Shown here: in pieces, positions 1 to 11,300 of the stretch
How positions within the stretch are numbered: position 1 is the first letter of the stretch
Layout of the letters: each line of letters starts with the position of its first letter
Origin: Nannobrachium achirus
Lineage: Eukaryota > Chordata > Actinopteri > Myctophiformes > Myctophidae
Assembly: GCA_963921795.1 (NCBI GenBank)
Contig: OY997640.1
Coordinates: forward strand, 12,147,023-12,211,022
DNA length: 64,000 bases
Reading direction: 5' to 3'
The notes under the pieces: model-generated
What the model was told of the DNA's origin: nothing
Databases searched by the model: none
Seen by the model: only the letters and a program-made list of their open reading frames with translations
Position numbers and translations under genes: made by a program

Positions 1-219
1 GATGTCAGTGTGATGTCACTGTGACTCAGTACAGGAAGTGATGTCACGTGACGTGGTACAGAATTACTCATATATTAGTCTCGCGTGGCCAGACTGTTGC
101 CTCCGCGATTTGGTCAAATGCTCCCGGCATACAGTTGGCAAACCGGGGAAGAAACGATGAGTGCGAGATGAAGCGGAAGTGAAGCCCTCTCGTCACTTCC
201 GTTTCAGTCTCACATCTAC

Positions 220-640
220 TCATATATGGGCATAAAAAGGATGTCACATGACATCACTTCCCGTACTGACAGTCAGACAAGCTACAAGATTTCTCAGGGT
301 ATAAAAGTCCATATATGGTCATTCACAGAAAAATAAAAACTTTTATGTCCATACATGGAGATTTCTTATGTCATAAATCCCAGGTCGAAAATGAGAATGT
401 TACCATATTGGTACCATATTATATGGCCCATATATGGAGATCCACAGGCTTAAAACCAAGGCCCTAACTCACCAAGGCCCTGCTTGGCATTACAAATTAA
501 CATACGTTTTATGCCCATATATGGAGATTCCTATATTGTCGATATTAAGGACATTATTAAGGATATTATGTTATCAATATTAAGGACATATATGGGAATG
601 CCCATATTTGGTAATGTCCATATATGGGCATGTTTTGACA
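220..640. promoter_or_regulatory. Cluster of perfect CArG boxes, copy A
   Basis: Four CCATATATGG decamers (about 309, 429, 512 and 619), a perfect match to the SRF consensus CC(A/T)6GG, with TGACATCA-like sites at 246-265. The copy B cluster is at 23,720-24,120. Whether they act is unknown; they are part of a repeat. Confidence 0.5.
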
Positions 641-980
641 TAACATAAGAGAAATGCCCATCTCCATGTATGGGCATAACATTTATTGTATGTATATGGT
701 TACATATTATTAATAATAAAGGATACAATAAAAAGTCCATAATGGTCATTCCCAAAAAAGAAAAAAACCTTTTATGCCCATACATACATTCCTCCCTCTG
801 CGTCATCAGCGCCCACACCCTAGGTGGGGTTGGCGATAGGGCCTGTGTGGAGTTTGCATGTGTCTAGGGTTGATACCCTCACAAAAACATGAACAAACTC
901 TATAAATTTTAACAGATCTTTTCTATGGATATGTTGGAATCACGCAATTGTGTATACCGTACTATTTTCAGACCTTTTAT

Positions 981-1314
981 AGGAGTAGTTCACCCCCAAT
1001 TTTGGGGCCCCCAAAATGACTTTTTTTCCCTATACCGATTACTCACCCCATGGAGACTTGAGTTCAATAATATTTTGTTGTTTTTGTCGCGCATTCCTAA
1101 GTCAAAGATTTGATTATAGTAAATTCACTCCCATTGTTTCCGGATGGAGAACCAAATGCATTTGGGTCTCCATCCGGAATCAATGGGCCAACAAAGAGTC
1201 TCCTCATATAATTGGCTTAGGAATGCGACAAAAAACAAACAATATTATGTTACTCAAGTCTCCATGGGGTGAGTAATCCATAGAAAAAAGTCATAATGGG
1301 GGTGAACTACTCCT
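981..1314. mobile_element. Palindromic MITE (AGGAGTAGTTCACCCC ends), copy A
   Basis: Inverted ends AGGAGTAGTTCACCCCCA; the arms continue through 'gggtctccatccggaa'. A common fish MITE type. Confidence 0.75.
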
Positions 1315-1655
1315 TTAAACCCTCAATATTTAGTCAACTTGTTGACCGACGTTGGCTCTGTACTTGGTCTGCTCTTTTTCCCCTCAAACACCAACTCCCC
1401 CCGAAAATAGCCGATCTACAAGTTCACAATCGTTCCCTATCACACAAATATTTGGAGGACCCCCTGTTGAAGACCCCTGACCTGTACTGTATATATCTGC
1501 TCCTAATGAGCAGATTTTATGGGTGCAGCAGCAGAAACCCTGTAGCTTAGTGGTTTTCAACCCTTTTTATATCGTTGTCGTTGTCGGTTGGAAACCTTGT
1601 ATCTCCGAGACCGTTGATTTTGTATATATCATTTTAAAAATGAACTAAACTAGTG

Positions 1656-1737
1656 AAAATAGCAGATCTACAAGCACACAACGCCTCGCACCGCAAGACG
1701 TTGTGTGCTTGTAGATCGGCTGTTTTCACAACTTTTG
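1656..1737. repeat. AGATCTACAAGC hairpin family (type copy)
   Basis: A 60-90-bp near-palindrome: GTGAAAATAGCAGATCTACA, then CACAACGCCTCG, a loop, and the complement of the whole. Other copies: 3,344-3,401; 4,078-4,140; 5,935-6,012; 6,327-6,400; 13,487-13,557; 15,054-15,128; 28,336-28,400; 31,072-31,145; 36,322-36,392; 39,503-39,590; 40,569-40,628; 40,740-40,806; 58,000-58,075; 58,425-58,490; 59,316-59,418; 61,318-61,390; 63,232-63,304; 63,908-63,967; copies split by inserts at 30,056/30,750 and 41,190/48,003. Several share the following text 'aaagtaacagttttggacat', so part of the family is a longer MITE. Confidence 0.9.
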
Positions 1738-2252
1738 TGCGACAGCCTTGCATGATGAAGCAGGGCTTTACTTGGTGAAAATACGTACAGACTTGAAACT
1801 TGGAGATACGAGGTTTCTGCCAGACAGTGACGGGTCACACAAGGTCCATTATTTATTGGATATTTGAGCCCACAGAGCACCATTTGATGAGATTTAGCCT
1901 CTCAGACCCAACTTAGAATATTTTGTTGTCGTCTGTTAAGATTTTGTCCACAATTCCATGCTGTATTGATGTTGGCATTGTAGATGTTTAAAATGTACCC
2001 GTAAGGGTCCATTTGGTTTTATTTTACACTCGAAAGATCTGTAAGGGTCCATTTGGTTACCAAATCTCCATCAGTTTGCTATGGACCACCTGGAACCTCC
2101 TAAAAGCCTGGTTGAAAACCACTGCTGTAGCTCAAAGTACTGATGATGTGGAAGATGTTAGAGAGAAAAAATTAAAACAAAACATTTTTTGTCATTTGAA
2201 CTTTTATTTCTGTTTGTTTACAAAGCCTAAAAGCCAAACAGAAAATTGTATT

Positions 2253-2263
2253 TTTATTTTATT
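2253..2263 (-). terminator. Polyadenylation signals of lectin-like gene A
   Basis: Two overlapping AATAAA hexamers on the minus strand (2258-2253 and 2263-2258), 77-87 nt past the stop codon. Another lies at 2208-2203. Confidence 0.55.
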
Positions 2264-2339
2264 GTTTTATGTTCAAATGTTTAATGCCAAATCGTTAATC
2301 CCAATTATTTGTGTATATCAATTAATCGTCAGGTTAAAG

Positions 2340-5300
2340 TTACACCATTTCTTGCATGCACGCATCCACGGAACAGACGTATGGCTGCGTCTCCCAACAC
2401 TTCTGGTCGTCCCATTTGCCGTGAACTGGGTAGACAAAAAGATCAAGTTGTGCATTAGAATTCATCATCATCATTTATTTAACTCACGACCATGATCACA
2501 TGGTATGGATCACAGATAATATAAATACAGTATACAATACATAACACAATATAATATTCAAACAGACGTAGCAAAAAGGGGGCATAGCAGACATTATTTG
2601 AACAAGGGTATAACACTCTTTAGGAGAGCACCCAATTTACAAATAACTTTTGGCTTGTCGTTTTGTAGTAATAATGTCAATTTCCACATAGATGGCTGGG
2701 TTATGTGAAACTTTGGCAAGTATTTTTTTTTCTGAAATTCACAATGCTAGAGTTCTTGCACTCAAACAATACATGGAACTCATCCCCAACTCTGTTGTCA
2801 TTACATAAGTTACAAAACCTCCGGCTTCTTTCCAACCCTTTATATCTGCCAGTAACCTTTGGTATTCTTGTGTTATTTAATCTGAAATTACAAATGGCCC
2901 GTCAATAGTTAAGGTTTTCACACAGCAGGTACTTTTCCAGTTTAAACTCTTGTTTAAACTCCACATAAATGTCACATGATGTCATGCTGTTAAGTTCACT
3001 TTTTCACTTTTGCAAAAACTGATCTTTCATCCTTTGCTGATAGATCACATGAAGAGACACACTATGCATTAGAATGTGTTCCTTAAGACCACATTTCTTA
3101 GAGCAGGGGTTCTCAACCTGTGGGTCGGGAGCCCCAGGGGGTTCCCCAAATTATTTTGGGGGGTCCCCAGATGATTAACTTAATGTGCAACATTGTTTCA
3201 CTCAACAGTAAACAAACCAACACAACGTTTAAGTGTATAGAGGGTATCTGCACATTTTTTAAGTGACAACTTAAGAACTTTTTAATACCTCTAAAATGGC
3301 AAATTAAACATTGGCCAAACTGTCAAATAGAGGCTGAAATTGTGAAAATAGCAGATCTACATGCTGTTGTGAGCATGTAGATCTGCTATTTTCACAATAC
3401 AACCGTTATACAAAATGTAATGCCTCAACTCTTAGTGCTCGTCAGGGTGGGGGGGTCCCCAGTTAAATTATTTTGGGGGTCGCTGCCACTGCCTCAGAGG
3501 AGGGTAAAAGGGAATTAGCCCACTCTAGATCATAGTAGCGTATAATGTGTATCATTGATTGATTCCCCTCCTCCCCAAAAACAAACAAACAAAGTGTGTC
3601 CTCTATCAGTTCAATAAGGGTCTTGGGCGGATTCACACTGCAATCCGTTTTATTAGAACTGTTTTTGAAAACGGTTGCTGGTTCACGCTGGCCAGCATTC
3701 ACATTGGCAAAGCTTCTTCCCTCCCTGGAGAACACTAGCACTATACATCCCGATCCATAGGTGGCGGTGTGCACATAGTGCCTCGCTGGTGAATACAGAC
3801 GTCATCAACTATGTGACATTGCTGATTCTGGTCGCCAAGAAATTCAGGCACGAAAGTTGATGTAACATCCAATGCCTCTTCATGTTTCCGACGCGCAACA
3901 GCGCAGTGTGGAACAGTGTTGCAGTGGTCTTGGGTCGCGCGCCCCCGACGACCCAAACCTTTTCTGAGCCGGGGTCTCGCACCCCCCGAAGTTCACACCT
4001 CGACAACTGTTTAACAAAGAAACAAGCCTATTTGCATATCTATAGACCTGTATAGTAGGTGTCGAGCGACGTCCGCTGATCTACAAGCTCACAATGCCTC
4101 GCATCCGCGACGCGTTGTGAGCTTGTAGATCTGCTATTTTCCAGGCGCAGAAACTTGCAGAATGATGAGCGAGTCACTGTGTCAGACGTCCAGCGCAGCG
4201 CAGCGCAGCGCAGCGCAGCGCAGCGCACGTTATTATTATCCGCAGTCGCGGGACACAGAGCAATGAGTCAGTGTCGATCTGACTCGTATCAGAAAAAACG
4301 GATCATAAACAGGGGGAGGCACAGCACGTGGACGAGAGCTAACAGTGTGGACATGTCATGGACACAGGCTGCGAAACACAAACAGCATTTGGATTACAAA
4401 AACACTGGAACAATTCAGAAGCACTTAATTAGAAAATGTAACTAGTAGCTGTGTATGTTAATCTGACTTTAGTAGGCTAGATTGTTTACATCTTGGACTT
4501 GGACATGCGTTTGTGCTGTGGCAGGTTATTTAATATCGGATTTTGACAGCTTGCTTCTCCTCTTAACGGAGCACCGTCCCGGCTCCGAATGTTTTAGCGG
4601 AGCGGCGGTTCTGGCCGTTCCGTCTCACTTTCACCCCTGCACTCAGTGCGCTGGTGCGAGACAATAAATAACTGTTAGCCAATTCACCCTTTGTTAGCCT
4701 TCTGGTTGGTCCCTGACTGACCAACTAGCAGGCTCTATCTGCCTTGTCCCGCCCTGGTTCCACCTTTTTTATGTTGAATTTGCTAAAACATAATTTTTGG
4801 AGAAATAAAAACATTTAAAAACATGCTGAGTCACTATACTGCCACTGAGCAGCTCCATTTCACTGAAACCAAGTTTGAAATGAGAATTGAATACACAGAA
4901 TAACAATACGAAGCAACTGAATTACAATGGTAGTGGATGGAGTGTCCCACCGAATGTCCCACCAAGACACAGCAACCAATGGGTGTGAAGAGGGGCGGGA
5001 CAACGGGCGGGACTTGACAAAGGGTGAATTGCTACTTCTCTCAATTGGAAGTACATGACACCAGTCCAGCGCACCGCAGTAGTAGGCTAACTGGTGATAT
5101 AAAAAAACGTATATTTTCGACTCCTCGACTCAAACAATTGATGTCGATTCCCGGGGCTTAAAACGACGCGTCGATTCGTCTAATTTTAGAAGACAGCCCT
5201 ACAAGCAAGCAATCTCTCTGTTAGACCAAGTCGCTGATCTCATGGTCATGTTGACAACTGTTACCTAGTGTTTATTTGTGGCGACGCCTGACTCGTCGAC

Positions 5301-8300
5301 TTTATATGAGGTCACGTTCAAGACCACTCCCGTTTTTTTGGGGACGGTAGCTTCACACTGCAGTGCACCGTTCTCGAGGACGCACCATGCGTTGATCCGT
5401 TTCTGAGGAAAACCGCAGGCTTCACACTGTCAAAACATCTGCCAAGTAGCCTCGAGAACGTTCCCGAGACCGCAGTGTGGATCCGCCCTTAGTGTCCAAA
5501 TGCAAAGAGATTCTGTATTTCAAGGGACTGTTGGAAACCCTATGTCCTCTTCTTAAAACAGGGGTTTTCAATCAAATTGGGTGACGGGCGTGATGGCAGT
5601 CCAGGGGTGCCGCGAGATAATTTGATAATATTTGGAATTTATTTGGACACTTAAAAATATATTTACTGTCTTGAAACTTGAAGTACAAAGTTATTTTCAT
5701 TCAGTTCTAACCAAAATGGCTATTATCTCAACGCTTCCCTCGCAACATAATCGCTGAAATATGCCATAAATATAAGGTGCTGGGAGTGAAAATTATGAAT
5801 ATAATGCAGGGGTGCCTCAGATGAAAAGAATATTTATAGGGGTGCCCTGAGCCAAAAAGGTTTGGGAACCCCTGTCTTAACCCATTCAGAACGGGTACAC
5901 ATTATTGTGTATTATTATTTTATGCTTTAACTATTGAAAAAATAGCAGATATACAAGCTCGCAGCGCGGCACTCGGTGCCGCGCTGTGAGCTTGTAGATC
6001 TGCTATTTTTCTATAGTTAAAGCATTCAATAATCTCAGGCCTAAATGGGTTTTAAAGAAACGCAAAGAAAAGAACAGTGTTGTTGTTGTGGATGACTTAC
6101 TTAGTGACCAGTTCGTGACCACACAGTCCTGTTGACCAAAACCATCATCAGGCTGTCCCGTAGCCCAGCCTGTGTATTTCATCGGACGTCCATCACTCCA
6201 CAACCATACACGTTCCTGGACCAGAAGAAAAGTAGAATTTAATGCAGGGGTCTTCAACAGGGGATCTTCCCATCCTTTTTATATTAACAACTTGAACCCT
6301 AGTGTCCATATTCTGAGAACTGTAGCCAAAAATAGCAGATCTACTGCAACGCCTCGCAGTGCGAGGCGTTGTGAGCGTGTAGATCGGCTATTTTTGGCAA
6401 AGAGGTTTGATATAGAGGGGGAAAAGAGCAGACTAAGTACAGAGTGAAAGGTCAAGTTTATTAGGTAATGACGGCTCAAGTGGTTAAATATCTGAAAACA
6501 CAAATTGACATGAATCCAAAATACACTGACTGTCAAAAGATGAAACTATATGGAATCTATGAACAGGTTGTGGGGGTCCCTGCTTCATCTCTCAACTAAG
6601 GGGTCCTTGGTCTGAAAACGTTGAAGACCCCTGATTTAATGCATCGATAGAATAGAATAGAATAGAATAGAATAGAATAGAATAGAGCACAGTACAGTAC
6701 AGTAAAGACATTTAGTTTTACTTAAATAAAAGCAATACCACAATATAAAGATTGTTGAAAACTTGTGAAATGGGACATTCTGCACAATAACTTCTGCTTT
6801 TGGAACTTATATTTTAACCTGTTAACAATCCTGTATAATTTGCAAAAAACGCCTATACACAGCGTACCCAAAGTAAATTGATTGTTGTTTTTAAACCATT
6901 TGGAGTAATGCATTGGGCATGGTCTCATTTTGAAGGAAACATTTTGAAGTTTTACCCAGAAATAAATAATCACTCATGTGCAACTGACATTGAGTAATGC
7001 AAGTTTTAACTTACTGGAATAGCAGTTTTTTAATCCTCGCCTAAATATTTTCAGTAAATAGATGCCTACATAACACTGTTATTATCATATAGGAGCTGAA
7101 AAACACAATGTGGCCACATTTTGAAGCCTTACCTAGCCCAATTTCAAAGGACATTATAAAACTACAGAATATGAATATTTTACACATGTTTTACTAAGTG
7201 TATGTTTATGCATTTTCATTTGGAGACATTTGCATATATCATATAAAAAGGTTAAAAAAGGGCTAATAGACTGTTTTATTTTATTTTATTTTTTTAATGT
7301 TATTATTTTAATTTATTTATTATTATTATTATTTAATGTATTTATTTTACTGACAGCCCTAACACTTTGGTCTGACATTCGGCGCCGCTGCTGCGCATTT
7401 ACGCACGTCCAGTAGAGCTGTTACGCAGGGGTTTTTGGGTATTGTAGTTCACTTCAGCCAAAATAAAGTAGACACATTTTGTGGAGAATTTCATTGGCTA
7501 TAAGAAGTGCCAGTCATCAGAACAAACTGCTGCCATTGGCTGAATATATGGGCCAGGAAACGGAGTCATGGACCACCTCTGAGAACATACTATTGGTTGC
7601 TATTGGGGGACTGGGAGACGACTGAGACAGGACTAGAAGCTCCAATTGGGTGAAATGAAGTGTCAAAGTGTCAATCATAGTTTGGGGGCCATTTTGTGAC
7701 CAAACCAAGGGTTATACTGAAAATGTGGACTGGATTTACATGCAAAACACCGCGAAGAATTGTCTGTCGTCGTCATCACGTTTGTATATCTGGCAATGGG
7801 AGAACAGTGATGGCATGAAGGAAAACATGGTTTGGACTATTTTCAATCAATGGCTTGGATTATGTGTACTTTCCACGAAATAAGAACAACATTATTGTGG
7901 AAATAGATCATGTTGGAGGACTAGAAACCAGTTTTGAACGTGAGTAGCAATAACTTTATCAACATTTGTTTGTTTATGTATGTTGGACTTCAACGTTGAT
8001 AGTAGCGCGACCACAGGGTTTGCAGCTCTGTAATCACAAGACTTGTGGCTTTCTATAGGTATGCGACATGCCCGTTTAGGTGAAACACACGCTTGCGTGG
8101 ACGTGAATGTTTGTCAAAGTACGGCCGGCCGGCCCGCCGGCGGGCCGAGAACTGATAAGAGGTTGGTATATTGTGACGCCAATATATTTAATCTTTCACA
8201 GCTACATTCACAACGAGGTCAGCTATTTTCTACACAGAGAGTTAAATACTTTCAACATAAGACAAGTTCAGGAGAGTTTGGACAAGGCAATTCTCTTGAA

Positions 8301-11300
8301 TGCTGCCTTCAGGTATGGCATGGAAAGGGGGGCATTTGCATTTCTTTCACCAGTGTAAAAACGGCATTCATGGTCTGGACAGGGCACATTTTTACAGATG
8401 GATGAAAGGGAAGGGGCTTGATGTCTATGTGTGCACGTGCCTGATGGTGATTAACATACCTTTGAGGCATCAGAGCCTCCAATCCAGGCTGCGACATTCC
8501 ATTTGCTTTTTATCACCCCTTTGACGAATTCGTCCTCCGCTTGGCTGTGTATGGATGCTAGGTTTCCTCCCAACTTCTGGCAGCGCAGCTACAGAAAGAC
8601 AGAAAGCAGGGCTCTTAAAGAGGCGGTGCCATAGTCTTGAGGTTGACAGTACTTCATTAGACCCCCTGGTGTGGTTGTTATGAGCAATTATGTATTCACT
8701 TTGTATTTGGGATTTCTTCCTGGAGGCTGACACCTTGTGGGTCAAAAGTGCCGATCCAAAAACACAGATATAATGACATCATATAATCATCCCCTCCCCT
8801 TTTACCATTCACCCAACACTGTGGGTGTGGCTAACTTCAGCTGGGTCACCACCCACCATGACAGGCAGGCATACTTAATGAACTGGTGGGTGTGGCCACA
8901 TAAAAACCTAATTTTAACTCTTTCTTTCTGTACACTTTTTGGGAAAAAAATGTTCCTCCTAGTATAATCATAATAGCTGATAATCATGTTTTAGAGGGGG
9001 AAATATCATGGCACCCCATCTTTAAAGGTGTTCCAGACCAAGGACTCCCTCAGCCAGTGGTGCTTTGGTGTTTTTCTTTTCAGGGCAGACGAACATGTAT
9101 TGACGTCACCTGCACGCGCACCTTGAGATGTGTGCGTAAACCTACATGTGCGCATGGAGCAAACAGGGGACGTCAATTTGGTATGGCAGGGGTATGCAGC
9201 TGCCATACCCTGGGTCCAGGGGGAAAATAAAAGTTACTTTTACATATAAATCCTCTTTTTCTATCTGTTCTGGTTATTATGTTGTTAAATTATTAAATAA
9301 CTACAAATAATTATATTCTCCACACTTTTATTCTCCCCATCTTGACAAAATGGTATATTCCCAGGTTCCGCAAGTCAGCTGCACAGGTGCAATTCATTAT
9401 TCTTAATTGTGGCACGTTTACTAACATGCCAAGTTTAGCTGCACTTGAACAACCCAGGCTGCCATATCCAGCCCAAGAAACCATAGAAATGTGGGGAAAC
9501 ATAAAATGTACCATGCCTTGTTGCTAAGGTATGGCAACATGACTGGTGTCTTGCACTCGTGTTTTCGCGCGCGTGCAAGACACCAGTCATGTTGCCATAC
9601 CTTAGCCTTTTCTGAACTGACGCCACTGGGAGCATTTAGAAAATACTGCGTGGCAGTAGAAACTAAAAGTTTGCTTAGAACGAATCTCAAACAGTACCCA
9701 CTACAGTCATGGAGCCATGTAGCCTATGAGGACGCACGCACAATGCACATACAGTCACTGCTGTGAATCTATGGGGATGTGTAAACCTGGTAAACGTGTT
9801 ATGCAAATAGCCATTTGATTAGATAGGCCATGGCGCGTTGTCACCCGTATAGCATATAACTCTATGGTTCCTGCATGCACTGTTCCATGCCGTTCCTGCG
9901 CATGCATGTGGGAAATATATCGGCCTGAAGGCGTCCGGTCATGTCCGGGCCTCGAAAGCACTACTGCCCTCAGCTGTTTTAATCTGAAACTGTGTTTCAG
10001 ATTAAACTCTTTCATAGATTTCATAGATAGCTTCATATAGACTTGTTTGACAGCACTGTCATCAGTATTTTCACAACTATAACCACTAAAATCTACTCAA
10101 TACCGCCCCCTCTGGCAGGGTCATGTTTACTTGAACCGCCAATACTTTAGTCCAGGTGTTTCGGGCAGTATTTTGATGGAATCGTGCACTTTATGAAAGA
10201 AGCATGGAATTTGGCACACAGTTAGAACATGCCATTATGGAACATTTTTGGCTATAGGGGCATCGCAGATTTGTCACGGGAAACTTGTGGGAGCCAATCA
10301 AAGTTGGGCTCTCATAGACTTTACTATAGAGTAAAATAATACAAAAAATAAATATGCTTTACAGTAAGTAGCAGGGGCGCAGGAGGCATTTTAAAAGTGA
10401 AGGGGACACATCTGGGAGGTATGTGCGCGCGTGTAGCGCGCGCGAAAAATTTTGGGGTATCCCCCCCACTTTTGGTGATATCCCCCCCACTTTTGCCCCG
10501 AGGAGGGGGGGACATATCCCTGTGTCAAACCAAAGACACATGTCGGCTGCTGTCTTTTTTTTGTTGTTGTTGTTGTTGTCAGAATTCGCCTGGTCATAAA
10601 GTTTCATAAATCATGAAAATTAAATCACTACAATTTGTTCTATGTTCTGTGCATGTTGACAAGTTTCAAACCGAAGACACCACATGCATGTACAGTGTTT
10701 TACTTTAGTAAAATATTCTGTGACCAGTGAGTGACACTGACAGTGATTCTTTCACTCTTTCACTGATTTATTTTCACGTGGGGCCATGAGTGATTGCCTC
10801 ATTGGTGTCCATTTTTGGGTCCGACATGAAAAAGTTGGGAACCACAGTAACAAGAGGAAACGTAAAATGTGTTGACAAACGAAATTGCATTTCCATTATG
10901 CATCTGTTCAAAGGTAGGTCTACTTACATTGTTGCTTGATTTAAAGAACGACGTTATCGTTTTTTGGTTTTTTGACCGTTTCATTTTGACTGAGAATGAT
11001 GTGAGACTAGCCTACACACACCAGCAGCAGGTCCAGCACCTGCAATGACGGTCTCCTCCTGCCACTGCCTGCCTGCTTGTCACTATCGCGTTGCATTAAT
11101 TAAACTCATTCAGAACAGCTGAGCTGAGCTGCCGACTGCACTGCACTGCACTGGTGGGACTGTGCCTCTAGAGGGCAGTAATACGCCTTGAAATGAGAAC
11201 TACTCAGTGTGTACAGTATAATCGATCATATTTGCGGCTTTTTCTTGGACCTGAACACTGGAGGGGATATCCCCCCCACCCAAAAAAAGTGGAGGTGTTA

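Noticed and set aside
4155-4445. Open frame QCRSDSYQKKRIINRGRH, conserved at 28,640-28,864
   Set aside because: Conservation is explained by the segmental duplication; no splice context or recognised motif.
8043-8405. Plus-strand open frame shared with 31,509-31,766 and 63,566-63,844
   Set aside because: It is a repeated MITE-type sequence; frames differ between copies and show no domain.
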